Assembly: GCF_040869045.1 (NCBI RefSeq)
Contig: NC_090319.1
Span: 385,221,601-385,285,600, forward strand
Origin: Eurosta solidaginis
Lineage: Eukaryota > Arthropoda > Insecta > Diptera > Tephritidae
DNA: 64,000 nt
Reading direction: 5' to 3'
The notes under the pieces were generated by a model. It did not search any database, was not told the DNA's origin, and saw nothing but the letters and a program-made list of their open reading frames with translations. The position numbers and the translations under genes are program-made. Below are positions 42,034 through 53,760 of this stretch, piece after piece (positions within the stretch are counted from its first letter, which is position 1; every line of letters starts with the position of its first letter).

Positions 42034-42300
42034 TTGGCAGCAGTCGTGGTGTGATGGTAGCGTGCTCCGCCTACCACACCGAAGATCCTGGGTTCACGCC
42101 CCGGGCAAAACGACATCAAAATTTTAGAAAGAAGTTTTTTCAATTAGAATAAAGTTTTTCTAAGCCGGGTCGCCCCTCGGCAGTGATTCCATTCGGAATC
42201 GACAAAGAACAAGTAGGTTCCGTCCCGCCAATGTGTAGGAAAAATTAAAAGGAGCACGACGCAAATTGTAAAAGAAACTCGGTCTAAAATCTCTTCGGCG
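42034..42300 (+). mobile_element. tRNA-derived SINE, copy 2
   Basis: Box A TGGTGTGATGG 42047-42057, box B GGTTCACGCCC 42091-42101. Same body as 7629-7985 but lacks about 70 bp after CCCCTCGGCAGTG, rejoining at CCATTCGGAATCG. The head is closer to a tRNA than in copy 1. Confidence 0.8.
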
Positions 42301-43930
42301 CACAGTGTAACTTTCTTCACTTTCAGGATGCCAAAAGTCCAAAAAACAATGTTCTCCAATCTCAAAAATGTTTTGACATGCAACAGATTAATAACCAACT
42401 GTTAAGAAAATGTATACAAAGCAAAGTAAAAAACTCACGATCACCATGATAAGCATTATGAAACTTGGATAATTGAAACAAGTGTAAAAATCATTTCACA
42501 GTCCAAAATTTTTGACCAATTTTGTGGCCACGTGGTGGATTTTACGATAACTGTTTTGATTTCAAACTATTTTATTGAACATACTTGGGTAGTTTATAAC
42601 AGCATTGGTAAGTTTCAGCCTCGTAAACATTTTTTTAATTTTTTTTATACTCAGTTGAGCAGAGCTCACAGAGTATAATAATTTGATTGCATAACGGTTG
42701 GTTGTACAGGTATAAAGGAGTCGAGATAGATATAGATTTCCATATATCAAAATCATCAGTATCGAAAAAAAATTTGATTGAGCCATGTCCGTCCGTCCGT
42801 CCGCCCGTTAACACGATAACTTGCGTAAATTTTGAGGTATCTTGATGAAATTTGGTACGTAGGTTTCTGGGCACTCATCTCAGATCGCTGTTTAGAATGA
42901 ACGATATCGGACTATAACCACGCCCACTTTTTCGATATCGAAAATTTCGAAAAACCGGAAAAGTGCGATAATTCATTACCAAACACGGATAAAGCGATGA
43001 AACTTGGTAGGTGAGTTGAACGTATGACGCAGAATAGAAACTAGTAAAATTTTGGAGAATGGGCGTGGCACCGCCCACTTCTAAAAGAGGGTAATTTAAA
43101 AGTTTTGGAAGCTTTAATTTGGCAGTCGTTGAAGATATCATGATGAAATTTGGCAGGAACGTTACTCCTATTACTATATGTATGCTTAATAAAAATTAGC
43201 AAAATAGGAGAACGACCACGCCTAATTTAAAAAAAAAATTTTTTTTAAGTCAAATTTTAACAAAAAATTTAATATCTTTACAGTATAAAAGTAAATTATG
43301 TCAACTTTCAACTCCAGTAATGATATAGTGCAACAAAATACAAAAATAAAAGAAAATTTCAAAATGGGCGTGGCTCCGCCCTTTTTCATTTAATTTATCT
43401 AGGATACTTTTAATGCCATAAGTCGAACAAAAATTTACCAATCCTTGTGAAATTTGGTAGGGGCTTAGACTCTAGGACGATAACTGTTTTCTGTGAAAAA
43501 GGGAGAAATCGGTTTGAAGCAACGCCCAGATTTTATACATAGTCGACCGTCTATCCTTCCGCTCGGCCGCTAACACGATAACTTGAGCAAAAATCGATAT
43601 ATCTTTACTAACCTCAGTTCAAGTACTTATCTGAACTCACTTTGTATTGGTATAAAAATGGCCGAAATCCGACTATGACCACGTCCACTTTTTCGATATC
43701 GAAAATTACGAAAAATTAAAAAAATGCCATAATTCTATACCAAATACGAAAAAACGATGAAATATGGTAATTGGATTGATTTATTGACGCAAAATATAAC
43801 TTTAGAAAAAAACTTTGTAAAATGGGTGTCACACCTACCATATTAAGTAGAAGAAAATGAATAATTTATGCAGGGCGAAATCAAAAGCCCTTGCAATCTT
43901 GGCAGGAATACTGTTCGTGGTATTACATAT

Positions 43931-44088
43931 TGTTATGTATGAAACGAAGTGGTAACGCCACACACTGAATTAATTTACTATCATTTTGGCAACTCTGTTT
44001 TTGCTTATTCTTTTTTGTTCTTTTTTATTCTTTAGTATTAACTCAACACATTTTATATTGAAATGTTCATATTCGCTCATATTAAATA
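43931..44088 (+). repeat. 5' LTR (short or deleted at its end)
   Basis: Matches 51389-51548. After ATATTAAATAAA it runs into A-rich DNA instead of the last roughly 25 bases of the 3' LTR, and no clear tRNA primer site follows; the leader may carry a small deletion. Confidence 0.8.
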
Positions 44089-44127
44089 AAAAAAATAAAA
44101 AAAAAACCGGAAGATTTGAAGAGGGTG

Positions 44128-45312
44128 ATGGATGCATTGGCAGGGTCAATTCGCGAGGCTGTAGAGGGGGCGTCCCATAGTTCTGGGGCAAATGCAAATC
44201 AGCGGGCAGCAACCAAACCGCCACCGTTTAGTATTGCAGAATACAAGTCAGAAGACAAATCCTCAGTGCAGGATTTTTTCACACGCGTAGATTGGGCCTT
44301 ACAGCTGAGCAAAGTTCCAGAAGAGGAACAACACAAATTCGTACTCGTGCATATGGGGGCAGAGCTGAACGCCGCACTAAAAATACTTGTTAGCCCAAAG
44401 ACGCCTGACTCGCTGAAATACAATGAAATAAAAACCGTGTTAATTCGCCATTTTGATGGCTCACGGAACAAGTATGCTGAAAGTATCAAATTTAGACAAA
44501 GTAAGCAAGAAAAAGGCGAATCGATTGCCGAGTACACACTTCGTTTAAAAAAGGGCGCTGCATATTGTGAATATGACGACTTTTTGGATAGGATGTTAAC
44601 AGAGCAGTTACTGTATGGCGTGGAGTCACGCTATATTTGCAATGAGGTTATAAGTAAAAAACCAAACAATTTTACTGAGGCATACGAAATTGCGCACACA
44701 ATCGAACTAACACAAAGTGCAACAACATATCTGAAGTGTACAGAGTGGGAACAACCAAGTGAACCAACGTTTAAACTGGGATGCGAACCAGTCAAAACAA
44801 AAAGAAATGCAAATGCTGAAAAGTTGACCAAGAAGCCAAAAGAAAAATCCGCAAATTGTTACGAATGTGGGGGCCAACACAGCAGAAAAGACTGCAAATT
44901 CAGTAGCTCCAAATGTTTTTCGTGTGGAAAATTGGGCCACATTGCAAAAGTGTGCAAGGCAAAACTAGACCAGATTTCAGAGGATGAGCTCGAACCAGTT
45001 CAGCAGCTGAACAGCATTAATGTATGTAAAGCAGTAGACAGAAAAATGCTTCACGTAAATATCGATGGAAAGCAAATACAGATGGAGCTTGATACGGGTG
45101 CCCCATGCGCCATTATTAATTATAAAACTTTTCGCACTATAAAACCGAATTTTAGATTATTAAAAACAGATAGACGATTTACAAGCTACACGGGGCATAG
45201 AGTGAACTGCATGGGTAGGGTTGTAGTAACCGCATCAATGGGGAGGACTAAGCGGCGCCTGAATCTGTATGTTGTCCAAGAAGATTTCGATACACTTTGC
45301 GGCAGAGAATGA
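44128..45312 (+). CDS. Ty3/gypsy Gag and protease
   Basis: Start chosen at ATG 44128 (MDALAGSIREAVEG). The capsid region (residues about 35-210) is followed by two zinc knuckles, CYECGGQHSRKDC (variant spacing) and CFSCGKLGHIAKVC, and then the aspartic protease active site LDTGAPCAII. The frame ends at TGA (45310-45312) within the conserved protease end, CGRE-stop, where relatives have Trp. The same frame continues in pol, so a single TGG to TGA change would explain it. Gag forms the particle; protease matures it. Confidence 0.85.
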   Translation: MDALAGSIREAVEGASHSSGANANQRAATKPPPFSIAEYKSEDKSSVQDFFTRVDWALQLSKVPEEEQHKFVLVHMGAELNAALKILVSPKTPDSLKYNEIKTVLIRHFDGSRNKYAESIKFRQSKQEKGESIAEYTLRLKKGAAYCEYDDFLDRMLTEQLLYGVESRYICNEVISKKPNNFTEAYEIAHTIELTQSATTYLKCTEWEQPSEPTFKLGCEPVKTKRNANAEKLTKKPKEKSANCYECGGQHSRKDCKFSSSKCFSCGKLGHIAKVCKAKLDQISEDELEPVQQLNSINVCKAVDRKMLHVNIDGKQIQMELDTGAPCAIINYKTFRTIKPNFRLLKTDRRFTSYTGHRVNCMGRVVVTASMGRTKRRLNLYVVQEDFDTLCGRE

Positions 45313-48204
45313 ATCTCACAATTCGCACGTGAAATTAACTTTTCGGAGCTATTTTCGTCAGCCAGGCAAATTAACTCTATAAGTTCAACCGCGCCAAAAC
45401 TTTCAGAAAATCAACGAGAACGGCTGCAACATCTCCTTGCAAGTTACGAAGAAGTCTTTGACACGACAGCGGGTAAGTTGAGAGGGCCGCCTGCAAAAGT
45501 GAAGCTGAAGGCGGGAGCCACACCAGTGTTCGCACGAGCACGCGAAATACCAATGGCATTGAGAGAGGCGTATGCCAAGGAAATAGATCGCAAAATCCAG
45601 TCTGGCTTTTACGTGAGAGTAGAGCATTCGGAATGGGCTTCAGCAACACATGTAGTCGCGAAAAAGAATGGAGATATTCGCATCACTGGCAATTACAAGC
45701 CAACGGTTAATCCAAGAATGATTATTGACGAACATCCGACGCCTAAAGCGGAAGACTTGTTCAATAAAATGAAAAAAGCGGCGATATTTTGTCACTTGGA
45801 TATAACCGACGCATATACACACCTTACGATCGACGATGATTTCGCACATGTTTTGACATTAAACACAGCTACACACGGACTAGTACGACCGACTCGTGCG
45901 GTATATGGGGCAGCAAATATTCCAGCTATTTGGCAAAGAAAAATGGAGACTCTCCTGCAAGGAGTGTCAAACGTTTTAAATTTCTTTGATGACATCTTGG
46001 TGTTCGCGGAAAATTTTGAAGAGCTGCTGAGGGTTTTGGCGACAACGCTAAATCGCATCAAATGCAATGGTCTACGCTTAAATAAGTCAAAGTGTGTTTT
46101 TGCTACTCCATCGGTGGAGTTTTTAGGCCATCGCATCGACGCACAGGGGGTGCATAAATCTGACAAACACATTGAAGCTGTACTGAATAGCCCCAAACCA
46201 ACGAATGTGGAGGAGCTACAGCTGTTTTTAGGAAAAGCTACTTACTATAGTGCATTTATCCCAGACCTGGCGACGAGAGCGCGACCATTGCGCGATATGC
46301 TGAAAAGCGAAAAATTTCACTGGTCCAAAGAGACAAATTCAGCCTTTGAGTATCTAAAACAGGCGCTGGTTTCTCCACAAGTCTTGATACCCTACAACCC
46401 GGCACTACCGGTTCTACTAGCGACGGACGCGAGTCAAACAGGGTTGGGAGCGGTACTATCATATCGCTTAGAGAACGGAACTGAACGACCCATTGCATAC
46501 GCAAGTCGAACACTGAATACTGCAGAACAGCGATACCCACAGATGGACAAAGAGGCACTGGCAATAGTATGGGCAGTTCAGAAATTTTTCAAATATTTGT
46601 ACGCGCGTCATTTCACGCTAATCACAGATCATAAACCGTTGTCACAAATTTTACAACCAGACAAGTCTCTAGCAGTACTTTGCATTAGCAGAATGGCTAA
46701 TTACGCAGACTTTCTGAGTAGATTCGATTTCGAAGTGGTGTATAAAAATTCAAAGGCGAACGCTAACGCCGCCGACTATCTTTCACGGGCCCACCCTCTA
46801 CGACAGCAACCATTACAGGTGGGACAGGTGCGGCAGGCATATACGGATAATCCAGACGAATACGACGAGTTCGACAACTTTGTGATTCGCCAAATCAACC
46901 AATTACCATTAAGATCCGACAAAATTGCAAACGAATCCAGAAAAGACGAGCGACTGGGTAAAATAATTAAACTGCTGGAAACAGGTCAATGCTTGAAGAG
47001 AACAGGATACAAGTCCCCAGAAGTGAGTTACAAGCTATCGTCAGGATGTTTGATGTTCGAGCATCGCGTCGTCATTCCACCAAAGTACAGAGCCAAACTG
47101 CTTGACAATTTACACACATCACACCTAGGGATCGTCAAGATGAAAGGAATCGCCCGCTCATTCATATACTGGCCGGGCATTGACAATGATATCGAGAACT
47201 TGGCGAACAAATGCGAAGCATGTGCAAAACAGGCAAACAAACCCGGGAAAAGTTGCGATCATCATTGGGAGTATCCCAAGGGACCGTGGGAACGCGTTCA
47301 TATTGACTATGCGGGGCCGTTCGAAGGAGCAATGCTACTGATAATCTCGGATGCGTATAGCAAGTGGTTAGAGGTGAAAATCACTAAATCAATTACGGCG
47401 GCCGCGACAATTACTTTGCTGGGCGACGTATTTGCGGCTTATGGCGTTCCTCAAACGGTTGTATCTGATAATGGAACAAATTTCACGTCCGCGGAATTTA
47501 ACAACTTCCTGACTACAGTCGGTGTTAAATATCACAAATACTCAGCACCGTATCACCCGGCAACTAATGGACAAGCAGAGCGAAGCGTACAGACGGTCAA
47601 GAACGCATTGAAAGCAATGGGTACCACGAATAGTTCTTTGCAGGAAAACATAAACGAATTCTTGAGACAGTACAAAAATGCACCACATTCGACAACAGGC
47701 ACCTCGCCAGCACTATTGTTTATGGGGCGGCAGCTACGAACACGATTAGACTTGATTCGACCAGAGGAAATCTCGAAGAAAGTAGAGGAAAAACAATACA
47801 TGCATCTCAAGAAAAAGGGAAAAGAGTTCAAGGTAAATCAAAACGTATACTTCCTGTCGGGTAACCCGCGAATTGCTAAGTGGCTCAAGGGAACAATACA
47901 CGCCCGTCTAGGGGATATTCACTATCAAATACAATTCAATGGGAAAATGATAAAAAGACATGTAGACCAAATACGGAAGTCACATGCGGGGCCCGATAAA
48001 GCAACACCGGAAATGAATCATCATGAAACGAGGGTTGCAGCTAAAGAGAACGGCACAGCTGCATCGGGTATAGTAGAAAACAACGAAGAAGTCGAAGCAC
48101 CCATAGAATCACCACAAAATATATCATTGGGATCAGAAGAAGATTTGGAAGGGTTCTCTACTCCCAACACTACAATAATACAGGACGATACATCGCCATG
48201 CCAT
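45313..48204 (+). CDS. Ty3/gypsy Pol: RT, RNase H, integrase (C-terminus cut by LINE-3)
   Basis: In frame with Gag-protease. RT: SGFYVRVEHSEWASATHVV, FCHLDITDAYTHL, NFFDDILVFA (catalytic Asp pair). RNase H: LLATDASQTGLGAVL, QMDKEALAIVWAVQKF, then the ITDHKPL segment. Integrase: HTSHLG...CEACAK zinc site, RVHIDYAGPFEG (Asp), VSDNGTNFTS (Asp) and TNGQAERSVQTV (Glu). Relatives of the K02A2.6-like group have this order. The last 12 or so residues before the stop at 48240 (HLLFYFYLLNIS) come from the LINE tail; the true C-terminus resumes at about 51267. Otherwise the frame is clean. Confidence 0.85.
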
Positions 48205-51200
48205 TTATTATTTTATTTTTATTTATTAAACATTTCTTAATGCATATTTTAAATAAATTACAATATTGAAAGAGCACATTCTATTACTCTATAGCATAAG
48301 AAAGGTACATGGCATTTTTTATATTAAATTTTTAAAATAGTATTAAATGCCAGTTCACATATTAAAATTTTTTTCAGTGTGGGGTGTATAGTTTTTAATA
48401 ATATTATAGAATAAACTCATAATAATTCAGATAATTAGTTAAGATTACGATAGAGAAACAATTGATAATTCGTTAATTAGTTAAGGTTCCGATAGAGAAA
48501 CAGTTGATATAGTTAAAAAAGTTAGATATGACTTACAACAACGTCCTCAGAAGGTTTCTAGATCGTAGTGGCTAAAACTAATCAGATACATTTTTATTTT
48601 ATTTTGAAATAGGTTAAGATTTCTTATAACTTGTACAGAAGTAGGGAGAGTGTTGAACATTTTGCACGACGTGTATGTATAAAAACTTCTGAAGTGAGAT
48701 GTCCTAGCATGAGGGATTTGTACCGATGGAAGCAGATTGCTCCTAAGGTTGTAGACTTCAGACGGATAACTTTCTAAGTACCCCGATCTAATAAAGAACG
48801 TTTTTAGGACTTTAAATAAATATAGATGACGACATGGTAGTATATCTAGTCTCCTAAAGGATATCATAGCGTGAGACCTGTAGTTTGCGCCACATATGCG
48901 TCTTATAATTCCCTTTTGGAGTGTTACAATGGGTGACAACTTACTAGCCGAGGCGCCACCCCAGCAGGTAATCCCATATTGAAGTTTCGATTGGACTAGA
49001 CCATAGTAAACAGCTTTTAGAGTGGACATAGTGCAACACTTTTTGAGACGATAGAAGTGACGGGTAGTGTACAGAAAGTAATGTTTTAGTTTCTGAATGT
49101 GTGCAGACCAATTTAAATGATTATCGATTATAATGCCTAGGTATTTGAAATTTTCAACAACATCAATCCTGAAGCAGTTATCACTGCATTTAACGTTGGT
49201 TGCAAATGAACTTTTCGTGCCATTCAAAGTGCACGCCATATGATGCATGTTAAAACGTGCGCATTCTGCTGAATGAAAAAAAAGATCACAAGCCTCAAAT
49301 TCTTTGGGAGCAATGCTAAAATACATCAACTTCGTTTTGTTACTAACTAGTAGCTTGTGTAAAGCAAACCAAGTCCTCAGCATATGTACATCGTGGCTAA
49401 TATCACATATTAGTTCGAAGTAACTCGTTGTACTATACGCAATGGCAAGATCATCTGCAAAGGCAGTCGTTTTGCCCTGAATTGAATTGAATTAATATAA
49501 ATGAGGAACAGTACCGGGCCAAGGACAGAGCCTTGGGGTACGCCCAGATTAACTTCCTGCAGGCTACTGTAGTAACTACCCACTTTAACTTTTTGTATTC
49601 TATTAGAAAGATAAGATGTAAACCATTTGTACATAAAGCCACGAAAACCTGCACTATGTATTTTTTCCAGAAGTATATTCCTGTCTACCATATCAAAAGC
49701 TTTTGTTATGTCGACAAATAAACCAGCACAGTTACTTTTACTATCTAGAGCTTTGTACACCTTTGAGCAGAAATCTAGTAGAGCGTCCTCTGTTGAGAGT
49801 CTGGATCGAAATCCGAATTGCATGGGGCTGAAAAAGTTCGATTTATCTAGAAAGTTCACAACTCTATTTTTAACCGCCTTTTCAAATACTTTGGAAATCG
49901 ATGGGAGTAGAGATATGGGCCTGTAGTTACGTGCGTCCCTCTTATCCCCTTTTTTGAAGATCGGGATTACAATGGCACATTTAAGATCATCAGGAAAAAC
50001 ACCGTGAGTTATACTTTTATTGAATAAATGTTTCAGTATATCTACTATATTGAGCGATATTTTTTTTAATAAACTATTTGAAATACCGTCATCGCCGCAA
50101 GAGCTAGAGTTGGTCAATGTTTTTATAATTTTACCGATTTCGAAGCTGGATATGGGGTTAAAAAAGAAACTATTAGTTACAACTTGGCGTAAGGGTAGAT
50201 TGGCTGCAAACTGACAATCACAAAGGGTTGAACTTGAATTACCAATCGAGGTAAAGTATGTATTAAATTTGTTAGCAACGTCTTCTGGGTCTGTAGTCAG
50301 CTGGCTGTCAGCACGTAGGGTAACTGGCTCGTGGCTCCCTACACTGTTCCGGTTTAGGAAACTGTGGATGACGCCCCATTCTTTTCTGGTATTGCCCAAA
50401 GCTGAGTTAAACTTGTTTTTAAAAAATGTATCGCGCGTAGTGCGTATTGCTTTATTGGACTGATTGCTAATTTTATTGTAGCGAGAGCGAAGCTTCCTAC
50501 AATTGGGATGCTTAGCACATTTTTTGCCTAACTTATTTTTGAACTTTATTTTCCTTAATAGATCTCGGGTAATCCAAGGTTTAAGCCGCAGAGCTTGTTT
50601 ACGCTGACTCACATTAAGGGTGCAGTTATTGACATGCACTTTTAAAGTGTTTAAAAATACACCATAAGCCGCCGATACGTTACTTTCCGCGTACACGTCT
50701 GACCAATTTTCGAGAAGAAGCTTGTTATTCAGCATCGTAAAGTTTACCTTACAAATCGATTTACGAGCGCGGTTGATACTTGGTTTGCCTGACGTAATAC
50801 CAGTAAGCTCTATACCAGTCATCGTGTGATCGGTTACTTGCAAGTCCATATTAAGACTTGTACAATTTCTATTAGGAAGCGAGTTGAAACGACAAAACGC
50901 GTGGTCAATGCAAGTGCCTGAACTTGTTCGTGTTGGTTCATTTATGTAGGATTCCAAACCATTTACCGCCATTAAAGCCAAATATTCGTCGGTAATACTA
51001 GAACGATGCAAAATATCCAAATTGATGTCACCAAGAATAAAAAAATTAACCGATTTCGCATTTACCACTAAAGAGGAATATTCTTCAAGGAATAACGAGA
51101 TAGGTACAGACTGAAGTCTGTATACCCCCAAGAAAACAAATAGTTCGCCTTTGATATTGATGGAAAGCTGTAACGTATCTGCACTTTGTAAGCTATTACT

Positions 51201-51265
51201 AACTGACGAGCAGTCATAAGTATCGCGTACAAAAGCTGCAACACCTCCTGCATTCAACACCAGCA
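48205..51265 (-). mobile_element. LINE-3: 5'-truncated jockey/CR1-superfamily LINE, antisense inside pol
   Basis: The A-rich 3' end (on - strand AATAAATAAAAATAAAATAA) lies at 48205-48235. It is truncated within the endonuclease domain at about 51265. Encodes endonuclease and RT with one frameshift near 49400. No RNase H. Confidence 0.8.
48547..51265 (-). pseudogene. LINE-3 ORF2: endonuclease and RT, one frameshift
   Basis: First frame (down to 49410): endonuclease from GGVAAFVRDTYD through FFILGDINLD and QVTDHTMTGIEL, then RT motifs YRPISLLPSISKVFEK, GLFVDITKAFDMVD and GVPQGSVLGPVLFLIYIN. A +1 shift near 49405-49415 breaks the catalytic motif, which reads AFADDLAIAY in the second frame (48547-49383), followed by FKYLGIIIDNHLNW. 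A repeated AATTCAATTCAATTC lies at the break and may be its cause. Upstream of 51265 the same frame continues by chance into antisense of the gypsy element. Inactive copy. Confidence 0.8.
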
Positions 51266-51372
51266 CGGCAGGCGACACCGGAAAGAGAGCCGGAACTAAG
51301 CGAGACGCCGGCAGCCCCTCGGCGGTCGACCAGACAAAGGAAACCGAGAGTTCCATTCTCACCTTAACTCCT

Positions 51373-51388
51373 GCAGAGGAAGGAAAAA
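51373..51388 (+). promoter_or_regulatory. Polypurine tract
   Basis: GCAGAGGAAGGAAAAA immediately before the 3' LTR; primer for plus-strand DNA synthesis. Confidence 0.7.
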
Positions 51389-51572
51389 TGTTATGTATGA
51401 AACGAAGTGGTAACGCCACACACTGAATTAATGTACTATCATTTCGGCAACTCTGTTTTTGCTTATTCTTTTTTGTTCTTTTTTATTCTTTAGTATTAAC
51501 TCAACACATTTTATATTGAAATGTTCATATTCGCTCATATTAAATAAACTGAGTAAATATACATATACAAAA
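51389..51572 (+). repeat. 3' LTR
   Basis: 184 bp if the end is placed before the CATAT duplication. Begins directly after the polypurine tract. Confidence 0.75.
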
Positions 51573-51995
51573 CATATATGTATATGTAAATAAATTTGCG
51601 GTAGCCGACAGATGATGTTCTGGGTCACCCAGGTCCACATTTTGGTCAATATCTCGAAAACGCCTTCACATATACAATTACCACCACTCCCTTTTAAATC
51701 CCTCATTAATACCTTTAATTTGATACCCATATCGTACAAACACATTATAGAGTCACCCCTGGTCCACTTTTATGGCGATACCTCGAAAAGGCGTACACCT
51801 ATAGAACTAAGGCCCACTCCCTTTTAAAATACTCATTAACACCTTTCATTCGATACCCATATCGTACAAACAAATCCCCTGGTCCCCCCCTATGGCGATA
51901 TCTCGAAAAGGCGTCAACCCATAGAACAAAGGCCCACTCCCTTTTAAAGTACTCATTAACACCTTTCGTTTGATACCCATATCGTACAAATATTT

Positions 51996-52238
51996 TTTTA
52001 AAAGTGGGCATGGTCGTTCTCCGATTTTGCTAATTTTTATTTAGCACAGATATAGAAATAGTAGTAACGTTCCTGCCAAATTTTATCATGATATCTTCAA
52101 CGACTGCAAATTACAGCTTGCAAAACTTTTAAATTACCTTCTTTTAACAGTGGGCGGTGCCACGCCCATTGTCCAAAATTTTACTAATTTTCTACCTACC
52201 AAGTTTCATAGCTTTTCCGTCTTTGGTAATGTCGCCGT
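51996..52238 (-). repeat. HINE family Y fragment, opposite orientation
   Basis: AAAGTGGGCATGGTCGTTCT, AACGTTCCTGCCAAATTT and GTGGGCGGTGCCACGCCC match 13137-13380, which is copy 2 read in the same direction. Confidence 0.7.
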
Positions 52239-52510
52239 GATGTCGGGATCATATTGATTGTATTTTCGAATCATTTAGGCATCAGGTTCAGTTCGGGACT
52301 ATTTTAGAAAAATTTGGAAATTGTTTTCGGGATCATTTTGGAATCAGTTGGATTCCCTTTCGGGATATACTCAGGACTATTTAGGGATCATATTGGGGTT
52401 AAATTATGATCATTTCGGGATTTCTCTAATGATTTATTCGGCTCGGTATTAATTCCAGAATTTTTTAAGGATCATTCCTGAATTTTTAAAGTATCATTTA
52501 CGAGTAATTT
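52239..52510. repeat. Degenerate GGGATCATTT repeats
   Basis: TTCGGGATCATTTTGGAATCA-like words recur about every 25-40 bp with heavy drift. Confidence 0.55.
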
Positions 52511-53225
52511 TGGAAATGTGTCAATATTGTTTTCATCTCTTTGCGCCTCGCCTTTTAAATACATTCGTATTTATAACAGCTTTCCCCCGGGTAGTTGAGG
52601 TTGAAATTGGTTGCAGAAGATGTGACGCTATAAAACTTTGTATTGCGCTCATCAATACCGTGAATCTCCACCATTTTGCCTCGGCGAAATCTATATTTCG
52701 GGAGGAGATTTCCTTATCAGATTTCGGTACAAATTGTTCCACAGCGATACGTATTTTTATTACAAATACAGCAAATAGGTGCAATTTCAATAGAGATGGA
52801 GGTTACTAGAGCGATACGATGTAGTGTCGTGGAAAATAATATTTTTGTATCGTGATTAGTTACTTAATTCGATAGTATACTTAGAACAGTGGGAATTTTT
52901 AAAGAAGATTCATCATACTAATATGAGAAAATGTTTCCTAAGAAATGAATAAAAAAATTCCAGATATGCCGCAAAGACAGAGATCATCGTAATGATCTTG
53001 CAAAGCTGGGTTAACAGGTAAAATTTATGAAAAATTGCGAATGCATTTGGTCTCCATAAATAGCAGTGAGAAAGTGGTCTCTGCCGTGTAAAAGTGTAGA
53101 TAACCATTTTAATTTTTGCTCAACTCCTTTAATATTTACTTGGAAGCTGCTCTTTGGGCCATGTAGGGTAAGAGCACTAGTATGTGGACAGTGTTAGTGT
53201 CCGTGAACATTGCCCTTCTTTCAAA
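52511..53225. other. No gene recognised
   Basis: Overlapping frames at 52510-52809 (+) and 52533-52790 (-) have no recognisable domain. Confidence 0.3.
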
Positions 53226-53229
53226 TTCT

Positions 53230-53760
53230 GGGGTTGTTGTTGTTGTAGCGATAAGGACACTCCCCGAAGGCCTTGAGGAGTGTTATCGATGTTGATGGTC
53301 CTTTGCCGGATGCAGATCCGCTACGTTCCGGTACAAAGCCCGACCATCTCGGGAACGATTTGTTATGACCATATGCGACCTTCTAGGCCATCCCCCCCCC
53401 CTTCCACCCCCATGAGGAGTTCGGGATCGCCAGAGCCTCGGCTGTTAATGAAACAGCATTCGCCACGGATAGGTGAGGTTGACAGTTGGGTTTAGAGAAG
53501 CTATATATTGCGCTGGCATACTGAAGGGGTTGCGCTAACCAACCTCTTGAATCTATTTGGTATTTTAGTCGCCTCTTACGACAGGCATACCTACCGCGGG
53601 TATATTCTACCTCCCTAACTCGCTGGGGTAGGGGCCGTGGTTGTTGTTGTTGTTGTAGCAGTGCTTCGCCCCATCCAATAGGTGCGACCAATCACAAATT
53701 GTCATCAATGTCCTCTAACGGGAGTCGCATTTAGGGCCTGGGGTCGAAGAGTACAGTTCT
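53230..53760 (+). repeat. LINE 3'-end-like sequences with GTTGTTGTTGTAG
   Basis: Two (GTT)nGTAGC runs at 53234 and 53638. Between them GTCGCCTCTTACGACAGGCA and TACCGCGGGTATATTCTA, a stretch I associate with the 3' ends of dipteran LINEs. 53690-53725 resembles 29513-29545. Confidence 0.45.

Larger units (their letters stand above)
43931..51572 (+). mobile_element. Young Ty3/gypsy LTR retrotransposon, interrupted by LINE-3
   Basis: Both LTRs start TGTTATGTATGAAACG. Over the first 158 aligned bases I count two differences, so the insertion is recent. The flanks CATAT (43926-43930 and 51573-51577) are the likely target duplication. Between them lie gag-protease, RT-RNase H-integrase and a polypurine tract before the 3' LTR. 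An antisense LINE occupies 48205-51265. Confidence 0.85.
42645..51995 (+). mobile_element. HINE family Y, copy 3, split by a Ty3/gypsy element
   Basis: Head ATACTCAGTTGAG at 42647, GTCC block at 42788-42808, GGGCGTGGC blocks, up to TTGGCAGGAATACTG...GTATTACATAT at 43930. The continuation (AAATTTGCGGTAGCCGACAG, then several 125-bp units) resumes at 51578. In copy 2 these two parts are contiguous (around 12400-12460, reversed), which proves the split. Confidence 0.75.

Noticed and set aside
45310..45320. Programmed readthrough at the gypsy UGA
   Set aside because: Context is not a known leaky one and the site is a conserved Trp codon, so a point mutation is simpler.
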